Source: Myxococcales bacterium (GTDB lineage Bacteria; Myxococcota_A; UBA9160; UBA4427). From it: 64,000 bases of DNA. The stretch's first letter is position 1, and each line of letters begins with the position of its first letter. The translations under genes were made by a program, and so were the position numbers. Below the pieces are notes generated by a model, which did no database searches, had not been told where the DNA came from, and was given only the letters and a program-made list of their open reading frames with translations. Shown here piece by piece: positions 44,644-55,096 of the stretch. The stretch covers positions 227,443-291,442 of the forward strand of contig DUCN01000042.1 of NCBI GenBank assembly GCA_012959805.1, written 5' to 3'.

Positions 44644-45690
44644 ATGAGCCCCCGAATTTCTATATTGCTGCCGGTCTGGAACGCTGAACGGACACTCCCC
44701 GCCTGCCTACAGAGTTGTCTGCGCCAACGAGAAGTGGATTGGGAATGCATCCTCCTCGACGACGGCTCAACCGACCGCTCTCTCGAAATTGCTCGCGGCT
44801 TTGCGAATCACGACTCCCGGATTCACGTCGAAGCTTGCCGCCATACCGGACTCATACCGACGCTCAACGCAGCAATTCCACTCTGCACAGCGCCGATCAT
44901 CGCTCGAATGGACGCCGACGACTGGATGCATCGAGATCGACTGCAACTACAAGCCCGCGCACTGGAAGAGAACCCCTCACTCGAAGCCGTTGGCTCTTTC
45001 GTTCGAATCTTCCCGCGACGCGAGATGCGAGACGGGCGTCGAGACTACGAAACATGGCTCAGTGAACAGAAGGACGCGGCCACAATCTGGCGCGAGCGAT
45101 TCATCGAATGCCCGATTCCACACCCGACCCTCGCCATTCGGAAACCAATTCTCGAAGAACTCGGATACAGAGATCGCCTTTGGCCCGAAGACTATGACCT
45201 GCTTCTGCGACTGCTGCGGAGAGGTCCGTGTGTTGGGAATGTCAATCGCCGGCTACTCGGTTGGCGCGACGGACCGAAGCGTCTGTCCCGAAACGACTCG
45301 CGCTACGAACAGGCTCGCTTCACGGCCTGCCGTGCCTGGCATCTACATCGAGACTATCTTGCGGGCAAACCAGACTACATTCTCTGGGGACATGGCAAGA
45401 CGGGACGCGCGTTACGCCGCGAGCTAACGACCCTCGGACATCACGCGACGTTCATCGTGGACGTCCATCCACGCCGCATCGGAGAGCGCATCGGCGGCGC
45501 TCTTGTGATCGCGCCGGAAGATCTCGCCAGGCTGCCCGGCCATGCCAAGGGAACCCCCTCACCGTCAGCCCCGGGTCCGATCGACCCCGTGATCGTGTCC
45601 GTCGCCGGCCGAGGCCCGCGCAACCAAATCCGTGCGGCGCTCAGCGCGATTGGGCTTCGCGAGGGAGTGGGGTTTATTTGCGCCGCCTAA
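44644..45690 (+). CDS. Family 2 glycosyltransferase with C-terminal Rossmann-like domain
   Basis: 348 residues from the ATG at 44644. The GT-A core begins ISILLPVWNAERTLPACLQSCL, with a DDGS nucleotide-binding site, the metal-binding DAD in ARMDADDWM, and a later GYRDRLWPEDYDLLLRLL. The last ~100 residues start ILWGHGKTGRALRRELTTLGH and continue VDVHPRRIGERIGG..VIVSVAGRGPRNQIRAAL. These look like a dinucleotide-binding fold similar to the N-terminal part of PglD-type acyltransferases. No other polysaccharide genes are nearby; the 195 bases before it carry nothing recognisable. Confidence 0.88.
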   Translation: MSPRISILLPVWNAERTLPACLQSCLRQREVDWECILLDDGSTDRSLEIARGFANHDSRIHVEACRHTGLIPTLNAAIPLCTAPIIARMDADDWMHRDRLQLQARALEENPSLEAVGSFVRIFPRREMRDGRRDYETWLSEQKDAATIWRERFIECPIPHPTLAIRKPILEELGYRDRLWPEDYDLLLRLLRRGPCVGNVNRRLLGWRDGPKRLSRNDSRYEQARFTACRAWHLHRDYLAGKPDYILWGHGKTGRALRRELTTLGHHATFIVDVHPRRIGERIGGALVIAPEDLARLPGHAKGTPSPSAPGPIDPVIVSVAGRGPRNQIRAALSAIGLREGVGFICAA

Positions 45691-45742
45691 CGCCGCACGA
45701 TTGGGTAGCAATGATGCGGGACGATACATTTGGAATTCGCGC

Positions 45743-47131
45743 TCAAAACTCGGCCGAACCCGGAGCACGCGGAAAGGGCGAAACATCTCGGATATTGGCC
45801 ATCCCGGTCATGAATTGGACGATTCGCTCAAATCCGAGTCCGAAGCCCGCATGCGGCACGCTTCCGTAACGGCGCAGATCCAGATACCACCAATAATCGT
45901 CGGGATCCAGGCCCTGAGCTCGAATCGCCCCTTCAAGGACATCGAGTCTGTGCTCCCGCTGCGATCCCCCGATGATCTCCCCAACACCGCCTAACAAGAC
46001 ATCCATCGCTGCGACAGTTTCCTCATCATCATTGCGGTACATATAGAAAGCCTTGATCGAGGCTGGCCAGTCCGTGACCACAATGGGACGCCCGACGTGC
46101 TTCTCCGTCAGCCAGCGTTCATGCTCGCTTTGCAAGTCGAGACCCTGACCCACCGGAAACTCGAACTTCTCCCCACAGCCTTCGAGAATCCGCATCGCCT
46201 CTCGATACGGAATCCGCTCGAAGGGCTCATCGATCACCGTCTTCATCCGCGTGATCGCCTGGCTCTCGATGCGTTTCTCGAAGAACGCCATATCGTCCTC
46301 GCATCGGTCCAGGACATCGGCAAAGACGGATTTCAAGAAGCGTTCCGCCAAATCGGCCAGAGCTTCGAGATCATAAAACGCGGCTTCGGGCTCGACCATC
46401 CAGAACTCGGCGAGATGTCGCGCCGTGTTCGAGTTCTCCGCGCGAAAAGTTGGACCGAAGGTATAGACGCGTGACAGCGCGAGCGCGCCGATTTCGGCTT
46501 CGAGCTGCCCCGACACCGTCAAAAAAGTCGGTCGACCGAAGAAGTCCTCGCTTGCGTCGATCGATCCGTCTTCCTTGCGCTCATCGACGCCCGGAGGAAG
46601 AGTCGTCACACGAAACATCTCACCCGCCCCCTCGGCGTCCGAGGCAGTCACGATGGGCGTTTGCAGATAGAAGAACTCCTCGTTTTGAAAGAAGTTGTGG
46701 ATCGCCATCGAAGCGGCATTTCGAATCCGAAGAATGGCGCCGATCGTATTCGTTCGCGGCCGAAGGTGTGCGATGGTGCGAAGAAATTCGAAGCTATGCC
46801 TCTTCTTTTGCAGCGGATAGCCCTCCGCCACGTCGCCCACGAGTTCGACCTTCGTGGCGTGCAGCTCATAGCGCTGTCCTTTTCCCGGCGACTCGACGAC
46901 CACGCCCTCGGCGCGAACCGCACAACCGGTCGAGAGTTGACGAACCACGGAGTCAAATCCCTCGGTTTCCGGATTCGCTACGACCTGTAATCCATCCATG
47001 CAAGAGCCATCGTTGACATCGAGAAACGACACCTCCTTGGCATGGCGCACCGTCCGAAGCCAGCCTTGCACCACGCCGGCATCGCCGGCCGTTGGGCGGC
47101 CGAGCATGCCTCGGATCGATTCGAATCCCAT
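45743..47131 (-). CDS. asnS: Asparagine-tRNA ligase
   Basis: 462 residues. An N-terminal OB fold ([25 protein letters not shown]) is followed by the class IIb catalytic domain. Motif 2 lies in [27 protein letters not shown], motif 3 in [38 protein letters not shown] and the AEFWMVEPE pattern fit AsnRS rather than AspRS. Full length and intact, transcribed away from rbgA. Confidence 0.95.
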   Translation of the reverse strand: MGFESIRGMLGRPTAGDAGVVQGWLRTVRHAKEVSFLDVNDGSCMDGLQVVANPETEGFDSVVRQLSTGCAVRAEGVVVESPGKGQRYELHATKVELVGDVAEGYPLQKKRHSFEFLRTIAHLRPRTNTIGAILRIRNAASMAIHNFFQNEEFFYLQTPIVTASDAEGAGEMFRVTTLPPGVDERKEDGSIDASEDFFGRPTFLTVSGQLEAEIGALALSRVYTFGPTFRAENSNTARHLAEFWMVEPEAAFYDLEALADLAERFLKSVFADVLDRCEDDMAFFEKRIESQAITRMKTVIDEPFERIPYREAMRILEGCGEKFEFPVGQGLDLQSEHERWLTEKHVGRPIVVTDWPASIKAFYMYRNDDEETVAAMDVLLGGVGEIIGGSQREHRLDVLEGAIRAQGLDPDDYWWYLDLRRYGSVPHAGFGLGFERIVQFMTGMANIRDVSPFPRAPGSAEF

Positions 47132-47307
47132 TCTCTTTCCCTCTCCACTCCAGCGGTCTTTCGAATTGGCACGCGGTCATCCAAAGGACCGAGGCCCAGA
47201 GCGTGCGAGCACATGGCCGCCTCGGCGACTGCGCGCCTCGGAGGTTACCCTCTCGGGCCGCTGCCCCGCTATTGTTCGGCCACTCTTTACAACCTGTGAA
47301 CTCAATC

Positions 47308-48249
47308 ATGCCCAGCTCCACAAGCAATTCGACGAAGATCAACTGGTTTCCCGGACACATGAATCGCGCGCGCCGAGAAATCGGCGAAGCCATCGCGAAG
47401 GCACATGTCGTGATCGAATTAGTCGACGGCCGCCTGCCCTTCTCCAGCCGAAATCCGCTCTTACACGAACTCGCCACGGACAAGCCCATTCTCACCGTTC
47501 TCGCCAAGTCCGATCTTGCGGACCCGGTCGCAACAGCGGACTGGCAAGACGCCTGGCCGGGCGAGCGGCCGCTGGCTCTCGCCATGAGCGACCACAAGAG
47601 CGTACGAGCAATCCCGAAACGATGTCGCGAACTCGCGCCGGGTCGAGGCGGCCCGGGACGCACCCTTCGAACCCTGGTGGTGGGTATTCCCAATGTCGGC
47701 AAGTCCACGCTGATCAATACGCTGATTGGACGACGCATCGCGAAGGTGGGTGATCGCCCAGCCATTACGCGACGCGCCGCAAGGTTCGAACTCGATTCTG
47801 ATCTTTCTATTTTCGATTCGCCCGGAGTACTCTGGCCGAAGCTCGACGACCAGGAAGGCGCACACCGCTTGGCTGCGAGCGGAGCCATCGGCGCCGCCGC
47901 ATTCGAACTCGTCGACGTCGCTGGATGGGCTGTGTGTTTTGTCGCCGCGCGTTACCGAGAAGAGCTGACCCTTCGCTTCAATCTCCATGAAGAAATCGAC
48001 GACATCCTCGGGTCGACCTCCGACGATCCCGGCGATGCTTCACGGGCCGTCGCACTGCTCGAAGCAGTCGGCCGCAAACGTGGCGCCCTGCGCTCTGGCG
48101 GGTATGTCGACCTCGACCGCGCCGCAGACCTCTTTCTACGCGACTTGCGGGCCGGAAAAGTCGGTCCGATCAGTTTCGAGAGACCCGAGGACTTTCCCGG
48201 CGACCATCTCGGGAACTCCCCGGAAACGATCGTCGATCCCGTCGACTAA
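47308..48249 (+). CDS. rbgA: Ribosome biogenesis GTPase RbgA/YlqF
   Basis: 313 residues of the circularly permuted GTPase class. INWFPGHMNRARREI opens the protein, followed by the G4 region (LAKSDLAD), G1 (GIPNVGKSTLINTL) and G3 (DSPGVLWPK). The usual G4 NKxD reads AKSD here, so guanine recognition may be weakened. RbgA helps late assembly of the large ribosomal subunit. The stop (TAA) overlaps the rsgA stop on the other strand as CTAA. Confidence 0.9.
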   Translation: MPSSTSNSTKINWFPGHMNRARREIGEAIAKAHVVIELVDGRLPFSSRNPLLHELATDKPILTVLAKSDLADPVATADWQDAWPGERPLALAMSDHKSVRAIPKRCRELAPGRGGPGRTLRTLVVGIPNVGKSTLINTLIGRRIAKVGDRPAITRRAARFELDSDLSIFDSPGVLWPKLDDQEGAHRLAASGAIGAAAFELVDVAGWAVCFVAARYREELTLRFNLHEEIDDILGSTSDDPGDASRAVALLEAVGRKRGALRSGGYVDLDRAADLFLRDLRAGKVGPISFERPEDFPGDHLGNSPETIVDPVD

Positions 48250-49247
48250 CGAGATCGCTTCGGGGACTCATCCAGAGCCGCAAGTTCATCCAAGAGCTGA
48301 ACGTAGGATTGGTGCCTTCGCTCGTCGACGATGCCCTCCTCAATCGCCGCAAGAACACCGCATTCCGGCTCACTGCGATGCAGGCAATCGCGAAATCGGC
48401 AGCCGGCCTCGAGCGCCGTCTCGAAACCCGGAAAGAATTGGGCAGCCTCGTGTGCGTCGAGATCCACTGCAATGAAGTCCTTGAAGCCGGCCGTGTCCAC
48501 GAGCAGCCCTCCATCTGGCAGGTCGTGCACAGTTGCCGTCGTCGTCGTATGACGACCCTTCTGACTTCCGCGGTTGAGTGCGGAGACGCGTAGGTCCAAA
48601 TCGGGAACGAGAGCATTCAAGAGAGAACTCTTACCTACGCCTGAAGGACCAACGAGTGCACCGAGTTTTCCGGCGGCGATCGATCGTGAAAGCTCCGCCA
48701 CGCCTTGACCCGATATCGCCGATGCCAGACAAATCTCGCACGAAGCCCCGTAGATTTCAGTCAATTTCTCGGCGAGTGGCGATGCGCCCGGCAGATCCGT
48801 CTTGTTCAAGATGAGCATCGGTCGAATTCCCGCTGCACGCGCAATCACGAATCCGCGATCGATGTATCCGGGCGGCTCGCGGGGCTCGGGCGCAATCACG
48901 ATTCCCAGAACGTCGAGATTCGTCGCGATGGTTCGCTCGCGCCCACGCGCGTCGAGTCGACGAAGCACGCCCTCCGCCGGCATCACAACCAGACGATCTC
49001 GTGCAACGACCACACAATCTCCAGCCACGGCGCGCTGCTCCGGCAAGAGCCAGATTTGGCGTTCGGCCCCGGAATCGAAACGAACCAGGACCGCGACACC
49101 ATGATGGGCAACGACCCGCCCCGGCTCGCCGTGCGCAATTTCATCGTCTGTGAGCACCGGGGGTGGACTGCGCTTTCCCTTCACGTTCTCCTTGGCACTG
49201 TTCGGGCGACGCTGCTTCCGATTCGATGGTTTTCGCTTTGCGGCCAT
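48246..49247 (-). CDS. rsgA: Small-subunit ribosome biogenesis GTPase RsgA
   Basis: 333 residues. A basic, disordered N-terminus (MAAKRKPSNRKQRRPNS) precedes an OB domain (GRVVAHHGVAVLVRF). The permuted GTPase has G4 LNKTDLPG, G1 GPSGVGKSSLLNAL and G3 DTAGFKDF. The C-terminal zinc motif is CRFRDCLHRSEPECGV. It releases from the 30S subunit at a late assembly step. It is placed 3 bases downstream of recD, so probably cotranscribed with the recCBD genes. Confidence 0.95.
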   Translation of the reverse strand: MAAKRKPSNRKQRRPNSAKENVKGKRSPPPVLTDDEIAHGEPGRVVAHHGVAVLVRFDSGAERQIWLLPEQRAVAGDCVVVARDRLVVMPAEGVLRRLDARGRERTIATNLDVLGIVIAPEPREPPGYIDRGFVIARAAGIRPMLILNKTDLPGASPLAEKLTEIYGASCEICLASAISGQGVAELSRSIAAGKLGALVGPSGVGKSSLLNALVPDLDLRVSALNRGSQKGRHTTTTATVHDLPDGGLLVDTAGFKDFIAVDLDAHEAAQFFPGFETALEAGCRFRDCLHRSEPECGVLAAIEEGIVDERRHQSYVQLLDELAALDESPKRSR

Positions 49248-49250
49248 GAT

Positions 49251-51197
49251 TCAATCCGCCCAAACCCGGTCGCTAAGACCTGAGTCCCGCGAAACCCGCC
49301 GTCCGATCGCATCACGCAGAACACTTTCACTTGCATGGATTCGGATCTTCGATCGCGCACGAGTCACACCCGTATACACCAGCTCCCGCGTCATGACCCT
49401 CGACAGCACATCGCCTAACACTAGATCGACCACATCGAATTCAGAACCCTGGCTCTTGTGCACGCTCATCGCGATCGCACTTTCGTGCGCGGGCAAGCGA
49501 CCGGGAGAAAGAACACGAACCCCCCCCGCGCCATCGGGAAAGATCGCGCGCAATCCCATCGTCGTCTCTTCGATCAAACCCACATCCCCATTCCACAGAT
49601 TCTGATCCGGCGCATTTTGGGTCACCAAAAGCATTCGGCCGCTCCACCAATCCGATCGACGAATGGTATGACGCTGCGCGGCCGCTGCTTCGTCGAGTAC
49701 TGCACAAAGCGCCTCGGCACCAAGGGGGCCCCGGCGATGCGCACAGAGCACTCGGTAGAGACCCAACCGTTCGAGCTTATCGCTCTCCGTGTCTGCCCCT
49801 CCGATTTCCTGATGAATCGTTCGACTCGCGCGAACGAGTCGCGCACGGGTCTCAGAAATCGACTCGATCGGGCAGAGCTCGACCGCCGGCTGGAGCGGAT
49901 CTTCCAGAATGCCGATCACGGCCTCTTCGTCCCCCACTCGAATGGCTTCGGCGAGCCGGCCGATTCCGCCAGCATCGTCATAGCGATGACTTCTTTGCAA
50001 CCGCACGATCGAGTCGCGAAGTCCAGGCGACGCAACCGCCGAACTGCCCGGTCTCGTTTGGGGAGAATAGGCTTCAGAGGGTCCGGGGGCGGACAAGCCA
50101 GCTCCCAATTCAGCTTTCTCGGCCGGCGCCTCGCAGAGCTCGGACAAGACGGCGCCCGAATCCACCGAAGCCAGCTGCGAGGGGTCGCCCAGAAGAACGA
50201 CCCGTCCCACCGATCGACAAGCACTGAACAGACGCGTCATCCATTCGAGATCAACCATCGATGCTTCGTCAATCACGACGACATCCGCTTCGAAGGTCCA
50301 GTCCGAAGCTCGACCCAATGTGCGGCGCCTAGAGTGTTGGAAGAGTGCGCGATGCACCGTCTCGGCGGTGATCTCCATGGCCGCGAGAATCTCATCCGAG
50401 AGATCCAAGGCGTTTCGCTGAAGCGAAAAGGCAGCACCCATCGCCGCTGCGGCCTTGCCGGTTGGTGCGAGCAATCGGACTCGTGGCGCGCGATCGCCTT
50501 TGGCGAGGGCCTGCTCGACTAGCAACGCAACAAATCGTGCGACCAAGGTAGTCTTGCCCGTGCCAGGCCCCCCCGTCACAATGGACAGGGGCCGAGCCAG
50601 CGCCGTCTCCAGCGCGATTCGCGGCGCAGGATCGTCCTCGTTCAGCTCCGGCAATAGGCGTCGAATCCCAAGCCCAGCCAATTCCGAATCCACCTCGAGA
50701 TCCGCGGCCTCGGTTCGAGCCCGAATGAGTTCCGCCAACCTGATTTCGCTTCGGTAGGAGCGACGCAAGTAGAGTCGACCCTGTTCGTCCATTACGAGCG
50801 GCCGAGGTTTCGCCGCTTCAGCCTCGCGTTCCGAATCGGTATCGAGTGCGGCTTCCAGTTCGACCAGCGAGCTGGTGCGTAACTCGCTGATCCACTCCTC
50901 CACCGTCTGCGCGGTTGCCAACGCCGAATAGGTGACCGCGCCCGTTGGCGTTTCGGCGTTCAATCCGACGCGTGAGAGCCGCTGTAAATCCGCACAGACA
51001 TGACCTGCGGATTCTTGACGACTCGCGATCGCCAGAGCCCAGCAACAACTCGCGCTGTGCTCCCCGTAGAGCCGGGACAACCGACTCGCGAATTGCTGAT
51101 CGAGGGCGGACAAGACGCCGGTCAAGCGACCGGTATCGAGCAAACTCACTCCCGTCATCGGCGACCAGTCCCGCATTTCTTCGCCCGATTCGCTCAT
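49251..51197 (-). CDS. recD: Exodeoxyribonuclease V alpha subunit RecD
   Basis: 648 residues. Superfamily 1B helicase with Walker A VTGGPGTGKTTLVARFV, Walker B VVIDEASMVDLEWM, a LGDPSQLASVDSGAVL motif III, and the C-terminal MSVHKSQGSEFD and YTGVTRARSKIRI motifs. RecD is the 5'-3' motor of RecBCD. About 50 residues after motif III (ELGAGLSAPGPSEAYSPQTRPG) are not usual in the family. The gene overlaps recB by 4 nt. Confidence 0.95.
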   Translation of the reverse strand: MSESGEEMRDWSPMTGVSLLDTGRLTGVLSALDQQFASRLSRLYGEHSASCCWALAIASRQESAGHVCADLQRLSRVGLNAETPTGAVTYSALATAQTVEEWISELRTSSLVELEAALDTDSEREAEAAKPRPLVMDEQGRLYLRRSYRSEIRLAELIRARTEAADLEVDSELAGLGIRRLLPELNEDDPAPRIALETALARPLSIVTGGPGTGKTTLVARFVALLVEQALAKGDRAPRVRLLAPTGKAAAAMGAAFSLQRNALDLSDEILAAMEITAETVHRALFQHSRRRTLGRASDWTFEADVVVIDEASMVDLEWMTRLFSACRSVGRVVLLGDPSQLASVDSGAVLSELCEAPAEKAELGAGLSAPGPSEAYSPQTRPGSSAVASPGLRDSIVRLQRSHRYDDAGGIGRLAEAIRVGDEEAVIGILEDPLQPAVELCPIESISETRARLVRASRTIHQEIGGADTESDKLERLGLYRVLCAHRRGPLGAEALCAVLDEAAAAQRHTIRRSDWWSGRMLLVTQNAPDQNLWNGDVGLIEETTMGLRAIFPDGAGGVRVLSPGRLPAHESAIAMSVHKSQGSEFDVVDLVLGDVLSRVMTRELVYTGVTRARSKIRIHASESVLRDAIGRRVSRDSGLSDRVWAD

Positions 51198-54100
51198 GAG
51201 TTCCCCTTCGTTCCGAACCCCAGGAGCGCCGAGGCACCGCGAATAATCTCTGCAGAAGGCCGATCGAAAAAGACACCACAGTCCGGTTCGTGGGCTTCGG
51301 CCAGGCCGCGCAAGAAGAGATAGTAGACGCCTCCAAAATGCTCCACGTAGTCGTAAGCGGGAAGCCTCTGACGGAGATGCCGATCGAGCGCGATCGAATA
51401 GATGAGATATTGAAGAACATAGTCATGATCGATCATCGGTTGGATCAGACGCGCCGGTGCATAATCTTCCTGGAGCGAGCCGAGATGATTCGACTTGTAG
51501 TCGATCAGGTAGTAGCGCTCACCGTCGTGGAATACGGAATCGATGAAGCCTCGCAGATATCCCCGAAGCTCTCGCCAACCCATCTCCGACAGTCGACTCG
51601 CATAACGAAACAGTGTCGACTCTTCGTCTGCGCCTGTACCGGTCAAAAGACTTGAAAGTGATGACGGCGAAAAGCCTTCCGCGGCTTCGCTACCCGGCGC
51701 TACGAGCGTAAATTCGATCTCGGCCCTCTGCTGTCTGGAAAGTAGATCCGCCAGACAGAACGAATCCACCTCGGGGCGAAGTGGCGTGCGTGCAACGGAG
51801 ACGGCCACATGAACCACTTGATCCACTAGCGATGCTTTCTCGCTTAGGCTCGATCCGAATCGACTTCCGTGGATCGCCTGGGTGGCCAGACTTCGAATTT
51901 TTTCCGTCCCGCCCGGGTCATCTGCTCGGCATGTTGAGAAATCGACATGCTCAAGAACATCATGAAGCAGAGTCCCCGCTTCCGCACCCCGCGGAAACTC
52001 ATCCATCGAGGCCGCCAGATTCGAAAGGCCCGGAATCTCCCGGAGTACGTCGTCCGCAGAGCCATCCTGGTGATCCCGCCCAGTCACCCCGGGTCCCCCG
52101 AGCGGCTCTGGCATTCGAGTGGACGGGTGCGCCTGATTCGATTGGTCAACATGTTGTGCATTGCGCACGAGCGCTGAGAAGCTCGTCGTCACGAAGGGGC
52201 GCTCGAGCCTTCGTCGCAAGGCTTGAAATTCCAGCGGTGAGGATTCGAGCTGATTCGAACGCCAGCGTTCGCGCACCGAATAGCGAGCCGACTCGATCGA
52301 GATTGCGCCTGGAACAAGCTGCTCAGCCTCTTCCGCCACTGCCTGCCAGGCGTCCACCCATTGCGTATCCGACCACCCACGGCGTGCCTTCGCCGACTTC
52401 ACGCGATCCTCACCCTCGCTCTCCGTCCTGCGCGCATCCAGCAATTGGGCGATCGGCGCTTTTGCGTAAGCCTTTCCGATCGCGCCCCACAAAATGACAC
52501 ATTGCTGTTTCGCCCGAGTCAAGCCGACATAGAGCAAGCGAAGTTGCTCGGAGGAAGCTTCCTCGCGACCCACTTCGACATGTTCGGCATAGTCGGGACT
52601 CCCCAGATCGAGACTTCTCCTCCCCGTCTTCACATCATGGAACCGAATCGGCGGCCTCGACGTCGCTGCATCCTTCGCAGACTCAGCGGAGGGTCCCCGC
52701 GCTGAGGCTTCTTCCCAAAGGCTCGGCAAGTAGACGATCTCGTACTCGAGGCCCTTGCTGCGATGAAGCGTCACAAGCGACACCGCCTGATCATCTCGCT
52801 CGAGTCGCAAGAGCGATGCGTCCGCACCCGCCTCACTTCGAGTGTCCGAGGCCGCGATCATTCGCTCGAGCCAGGCAACCAACCCGATCCGTGAGACGCC
52901 CTGATCATGCTCACGACGCTGCAACAGCTCAGCCAGTTGAAGCCAGTTCGTGAGGCGGCGCTCGCCATCCTGATAGCCGAGCAGTCGCTCGGTGACCGAC
53001 TCGGCTCGGCGCCAGGATTCAAAGGCAAGGCCAAAGCCCGACTGCGACCAGACCCGCGCATACTCACCGAAGCGCTCGGCAACGGCGGAGAGTTCAAGCG
53101 AATCATCCTCGAGATTTCGAATCGCCGTTGCGTCGAGTCCATGCGCGGCGGTCGAAAGCGCCCCGCGAAGTAGCCGGGGATCACTCGACCGCATCCAGGC
53201 GCGCAATACGCTGAGCAATTCCCAGGCCTCTCGCGAATCAAAGACATCCGAATCGCCCCGATCGACGCAGGGAATGCCGAGCGCCTCCAGCGCGCGGCGC
53301 GCACCCGCCAGTTCCACTTTTCGCCGACACAAAATCGCAATGTCCGAGGGCTCGATCGGGCGCCCGTCGATCGTGCCTCCGGAATCGAGCAGGTCAGCCA
53401 CATCACTCGCCAGTACTCGCATCAATGTCGTGCGACCAAAACGCTGCTGGAATCCATTTTCAACGGACTCCTCTACGACGCCGGCCGACCTGGCCTCTTC
53501 TCGATGGGCCATCACAACTCGAAGACCTGCCGTCGACCGATTCGGCACTTCGAAGGTTTCTGTCAGACCGGGCCTCGACGCCACAGCATTGAATTCGATC
53601 GCCGCGAGTCCGAACGGCTGCTTCGGTTGGCTGAACAGAGTGTTGATCCCGGCGATCAGTCCAGCACTCGATCGCCAATTGATACCGAGCCCGTGCAAAC
53701 CGGCCTCGGCGTCATCGCGCGCAGCGAGATAAGTGAAGACATCCGCCCCACGAAACGAGTAGATCGCTTGCTTCGGATCGCCGATCAAAAACAAACCACC
53801 TTCTCGGTCCTCCCCTGCCTCGTGCCAGACACGTCGAAAGATCTCGTACTGAACCGGGTCCGTATCCTGAAATTCATCGATCAGCGCAAATTGGTATCGA
53901 CTCCGCAGAATTTGCGTGAGCCGGTCGCCTTCTTCGGGACGGAGGGCCGAACGCAGTTCGCATAACAGGTCATCGAAAAAGAGTATATGGTGCTCGTCAC
54001 GGCGCTTGCGCGCCTCGGCGCGGGCCTCCCGGACGAAATACAGACGCAAGAGAAGGGCCCGATTCCGACGCGCCCCGTCGAGTGCATCGAGAGATTCTTT

Positions 54101-55096
54101 CAGCTCGGCGCACTGGCCAAAGAAGGGATCCTCGATCGGCTTGCCGCCCTTGTTGAGCCCTGAAACGAGGCCATCGGGTACGACATTCTTCCACCACGCG
54201 GGCAGCTCCACCGCGTTCATGCATTTCCCATCTCCTGACGCCGCGATGGCCTCTACCCAGCCATCCATGAGCGGGAACCACTTCGTTCCGATCGTAACGA
54301 CTTTATACTTGTTCCCGCTCAGATCGTTATCGCCTAAGAGAAGTGTCGAAACGGCCTCTCGTCGCACCCGCCAGGAATCCGCCCAGCGACTCCAGGCCTG
54401 CTCCGCCGCCCTTCGCAAACCATCGAGATCGCCGGATGCGTCCACGGACTCGATGGCCGGCAAGATCGGCATCTCCTCATCCGCCCCCAACACCTCGAGG
54501 ATGGAGCGCCGAAGTTCCTCTGGCTCGAATTGCCAACGACTTCCGCCACCGAAACGAAGCCATTCGACGAAGCTCGGATCCTCCCCGGCAAGCAGCCGAG
54601 ACCAGAGGTCATGGGCGACTCGACGGTCGAGGGTCTGGGACTCTTCGACCAACTCGGCATCGAATGCCATGCCACTTTCAAAGGCGTGTTCCGCAAGCGT
54701 GCGTTGGCAGAATCCATGAATCGTGAAGATCGCCGCTTCATCGAATTCCTGGAGCGCGCGTCGAAGCGGATCCGACCGACCGCCTTCCGCTCCGATCTCG
54801 CGGGATTGTCTTGCCAGGCGCGTGAGTTCCGGGTCCGCCGCCGGCTCGCTCACTGCGCCTTCCTCTGCCTCTGCGATCGCTATGGCTTCGCGAATTCGAG
54901 TTCTGATTCGATCCCGAAGCTCCGCTGTCGCGGCATGCGTATAAGTCACGACCAGGATGTCCGACGGCAGGAGATCGTGCTCGACGAGTAGACGCAGATA
55001 GATTGTCGTCAGCGTATAGGTCTTGCCTGTACCCGCACTCGCCTCGATGAGTCGCGTGCCTCCGAGCTCGAGTGCCCAGGGATCGAGTGTCTTCAT
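51194..55096 (-). CDS. recB: Exodeoxyribonuclease V beta subunit RecB
   Basis: 1300 residues. UvrD-like helicase with Walker A EASAGTGKTYTLTTIYLRLL near residue 18, Walker B ALIDEFQDTDPVQ, and VTLHRSKGLEYEIVYLPSL. The C-terminal nuclease is intact: GTLLHDVLEH, GFIDSVFHDGERYYLIDYKSNHL with the catalytic Asp/Asp-Tyr-Lys set, and YVLQYLIYSIAL. It supplies the 3'-5' motor and the single nuclease centre of RecBCD. It overlaps both recC and recD by 4 nt. Confidence 0.96.
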   Translation of the reverse strand: MKTLDPWALELGGTRLIEASAGTGKTYTLTTIYLRLLVEHDLLPSDILVVTYTHAATAELRDRIRTRIREAIAIAEAEEGAVSEPAADPELTRLARQSREIGAEGGRSDPLRRALQEFDEAAIFTIHGFCQRTLAEHAFESGMAFDAELVEESQTLDRRVAHDLWSRLLAGEDPSFVEWLRFGGGSRWQFEPEELRRSILEVLGADEEMPILPAIESVDASGDLDGLRRAAEQAWSRWADSWRVRREAVSTLLLGDNDLSGNKYKVVTIGTKWFPLMDGWVEAIAASGDGKCMNAVELPAWWKNVVPDGLVSGLNKGGKPIEDPFFGQCAELKESLDALDGARRNRALLLRLYFVREARAEARKRRDEHHILFFDDLLCELRSALRPEEGDRLTQILRSRYQFALIDEFQDTDPVQYEIFRRVWHEAGEDREGGLFLIGDPKQAIYSFRGADVFTYLAARDDAEAGLHGLGINWRSSAGLIAGINTLFSQPKQPFGLAAIEFNAVASRPGLTETFEVPNRSTAGLRVVMAHREEARSAGVVEESVENGFQQRFGRTTLMRVLASDVADLLDSGGTIDGRPIEPSDIAILCRRKVELAGARRALEALGIPCVDRGDSDVFDSREAWELLSVLRAWMRSSDPRLLRGALSTAAHGLDATAIRNLEDDSLELSAVAERFGEYARVWSQSGFGLAFESWRRAESVTERLLGYQDGERRLTNWLQLAELLQRREHDQGVSRIGLVAWLERMIAASDTRSEAGADASLLRLERDDQAVSLVTLHRSKGLEYEIVYLPSLWEEASARGPSAESAKDAATSRPPIRFHDVKTGRRSLDLGSPDYAEHVEVGREEASSEQLRLLYVGLTRAKQQCVILWGAIGKAYAKAPIAQLLDARRTESEGEDRVKSAKARRGWSDTQWVDAWQAVAEEAEQLVPGAISIESARYSVRERWRSNQLESSPLEFQALRRRLERPFVTTSFSALVRNAQHVDQSNQAHPSTRMPEPLGGPGVTGRDHQDGSADDVLREIPGLSNLAASMDEFPRGAEAGTLLHDVLEHVDFSTCRADDPGGTEKIRSLATQAIHGSRFGSSLSEKASLVDQVVHVAVSVARTPLRPEVDSFCLADLLSRQQRAEIEFTLVAPGSEAAEGFSPSSLSSLLTGTGADEESTLFRYASRLSEMGWRELRGYLRGFIDSVFHDGERYYLIDYKSNHLGSLQEDYAPARLIQPMIDHDYVLQYLIYSIALDRHLRQRLPAYDYVEHFGGVYYLFLRGLAEAHEPDCGVFFDRPSAEIIRGASALLGFGTKGNS

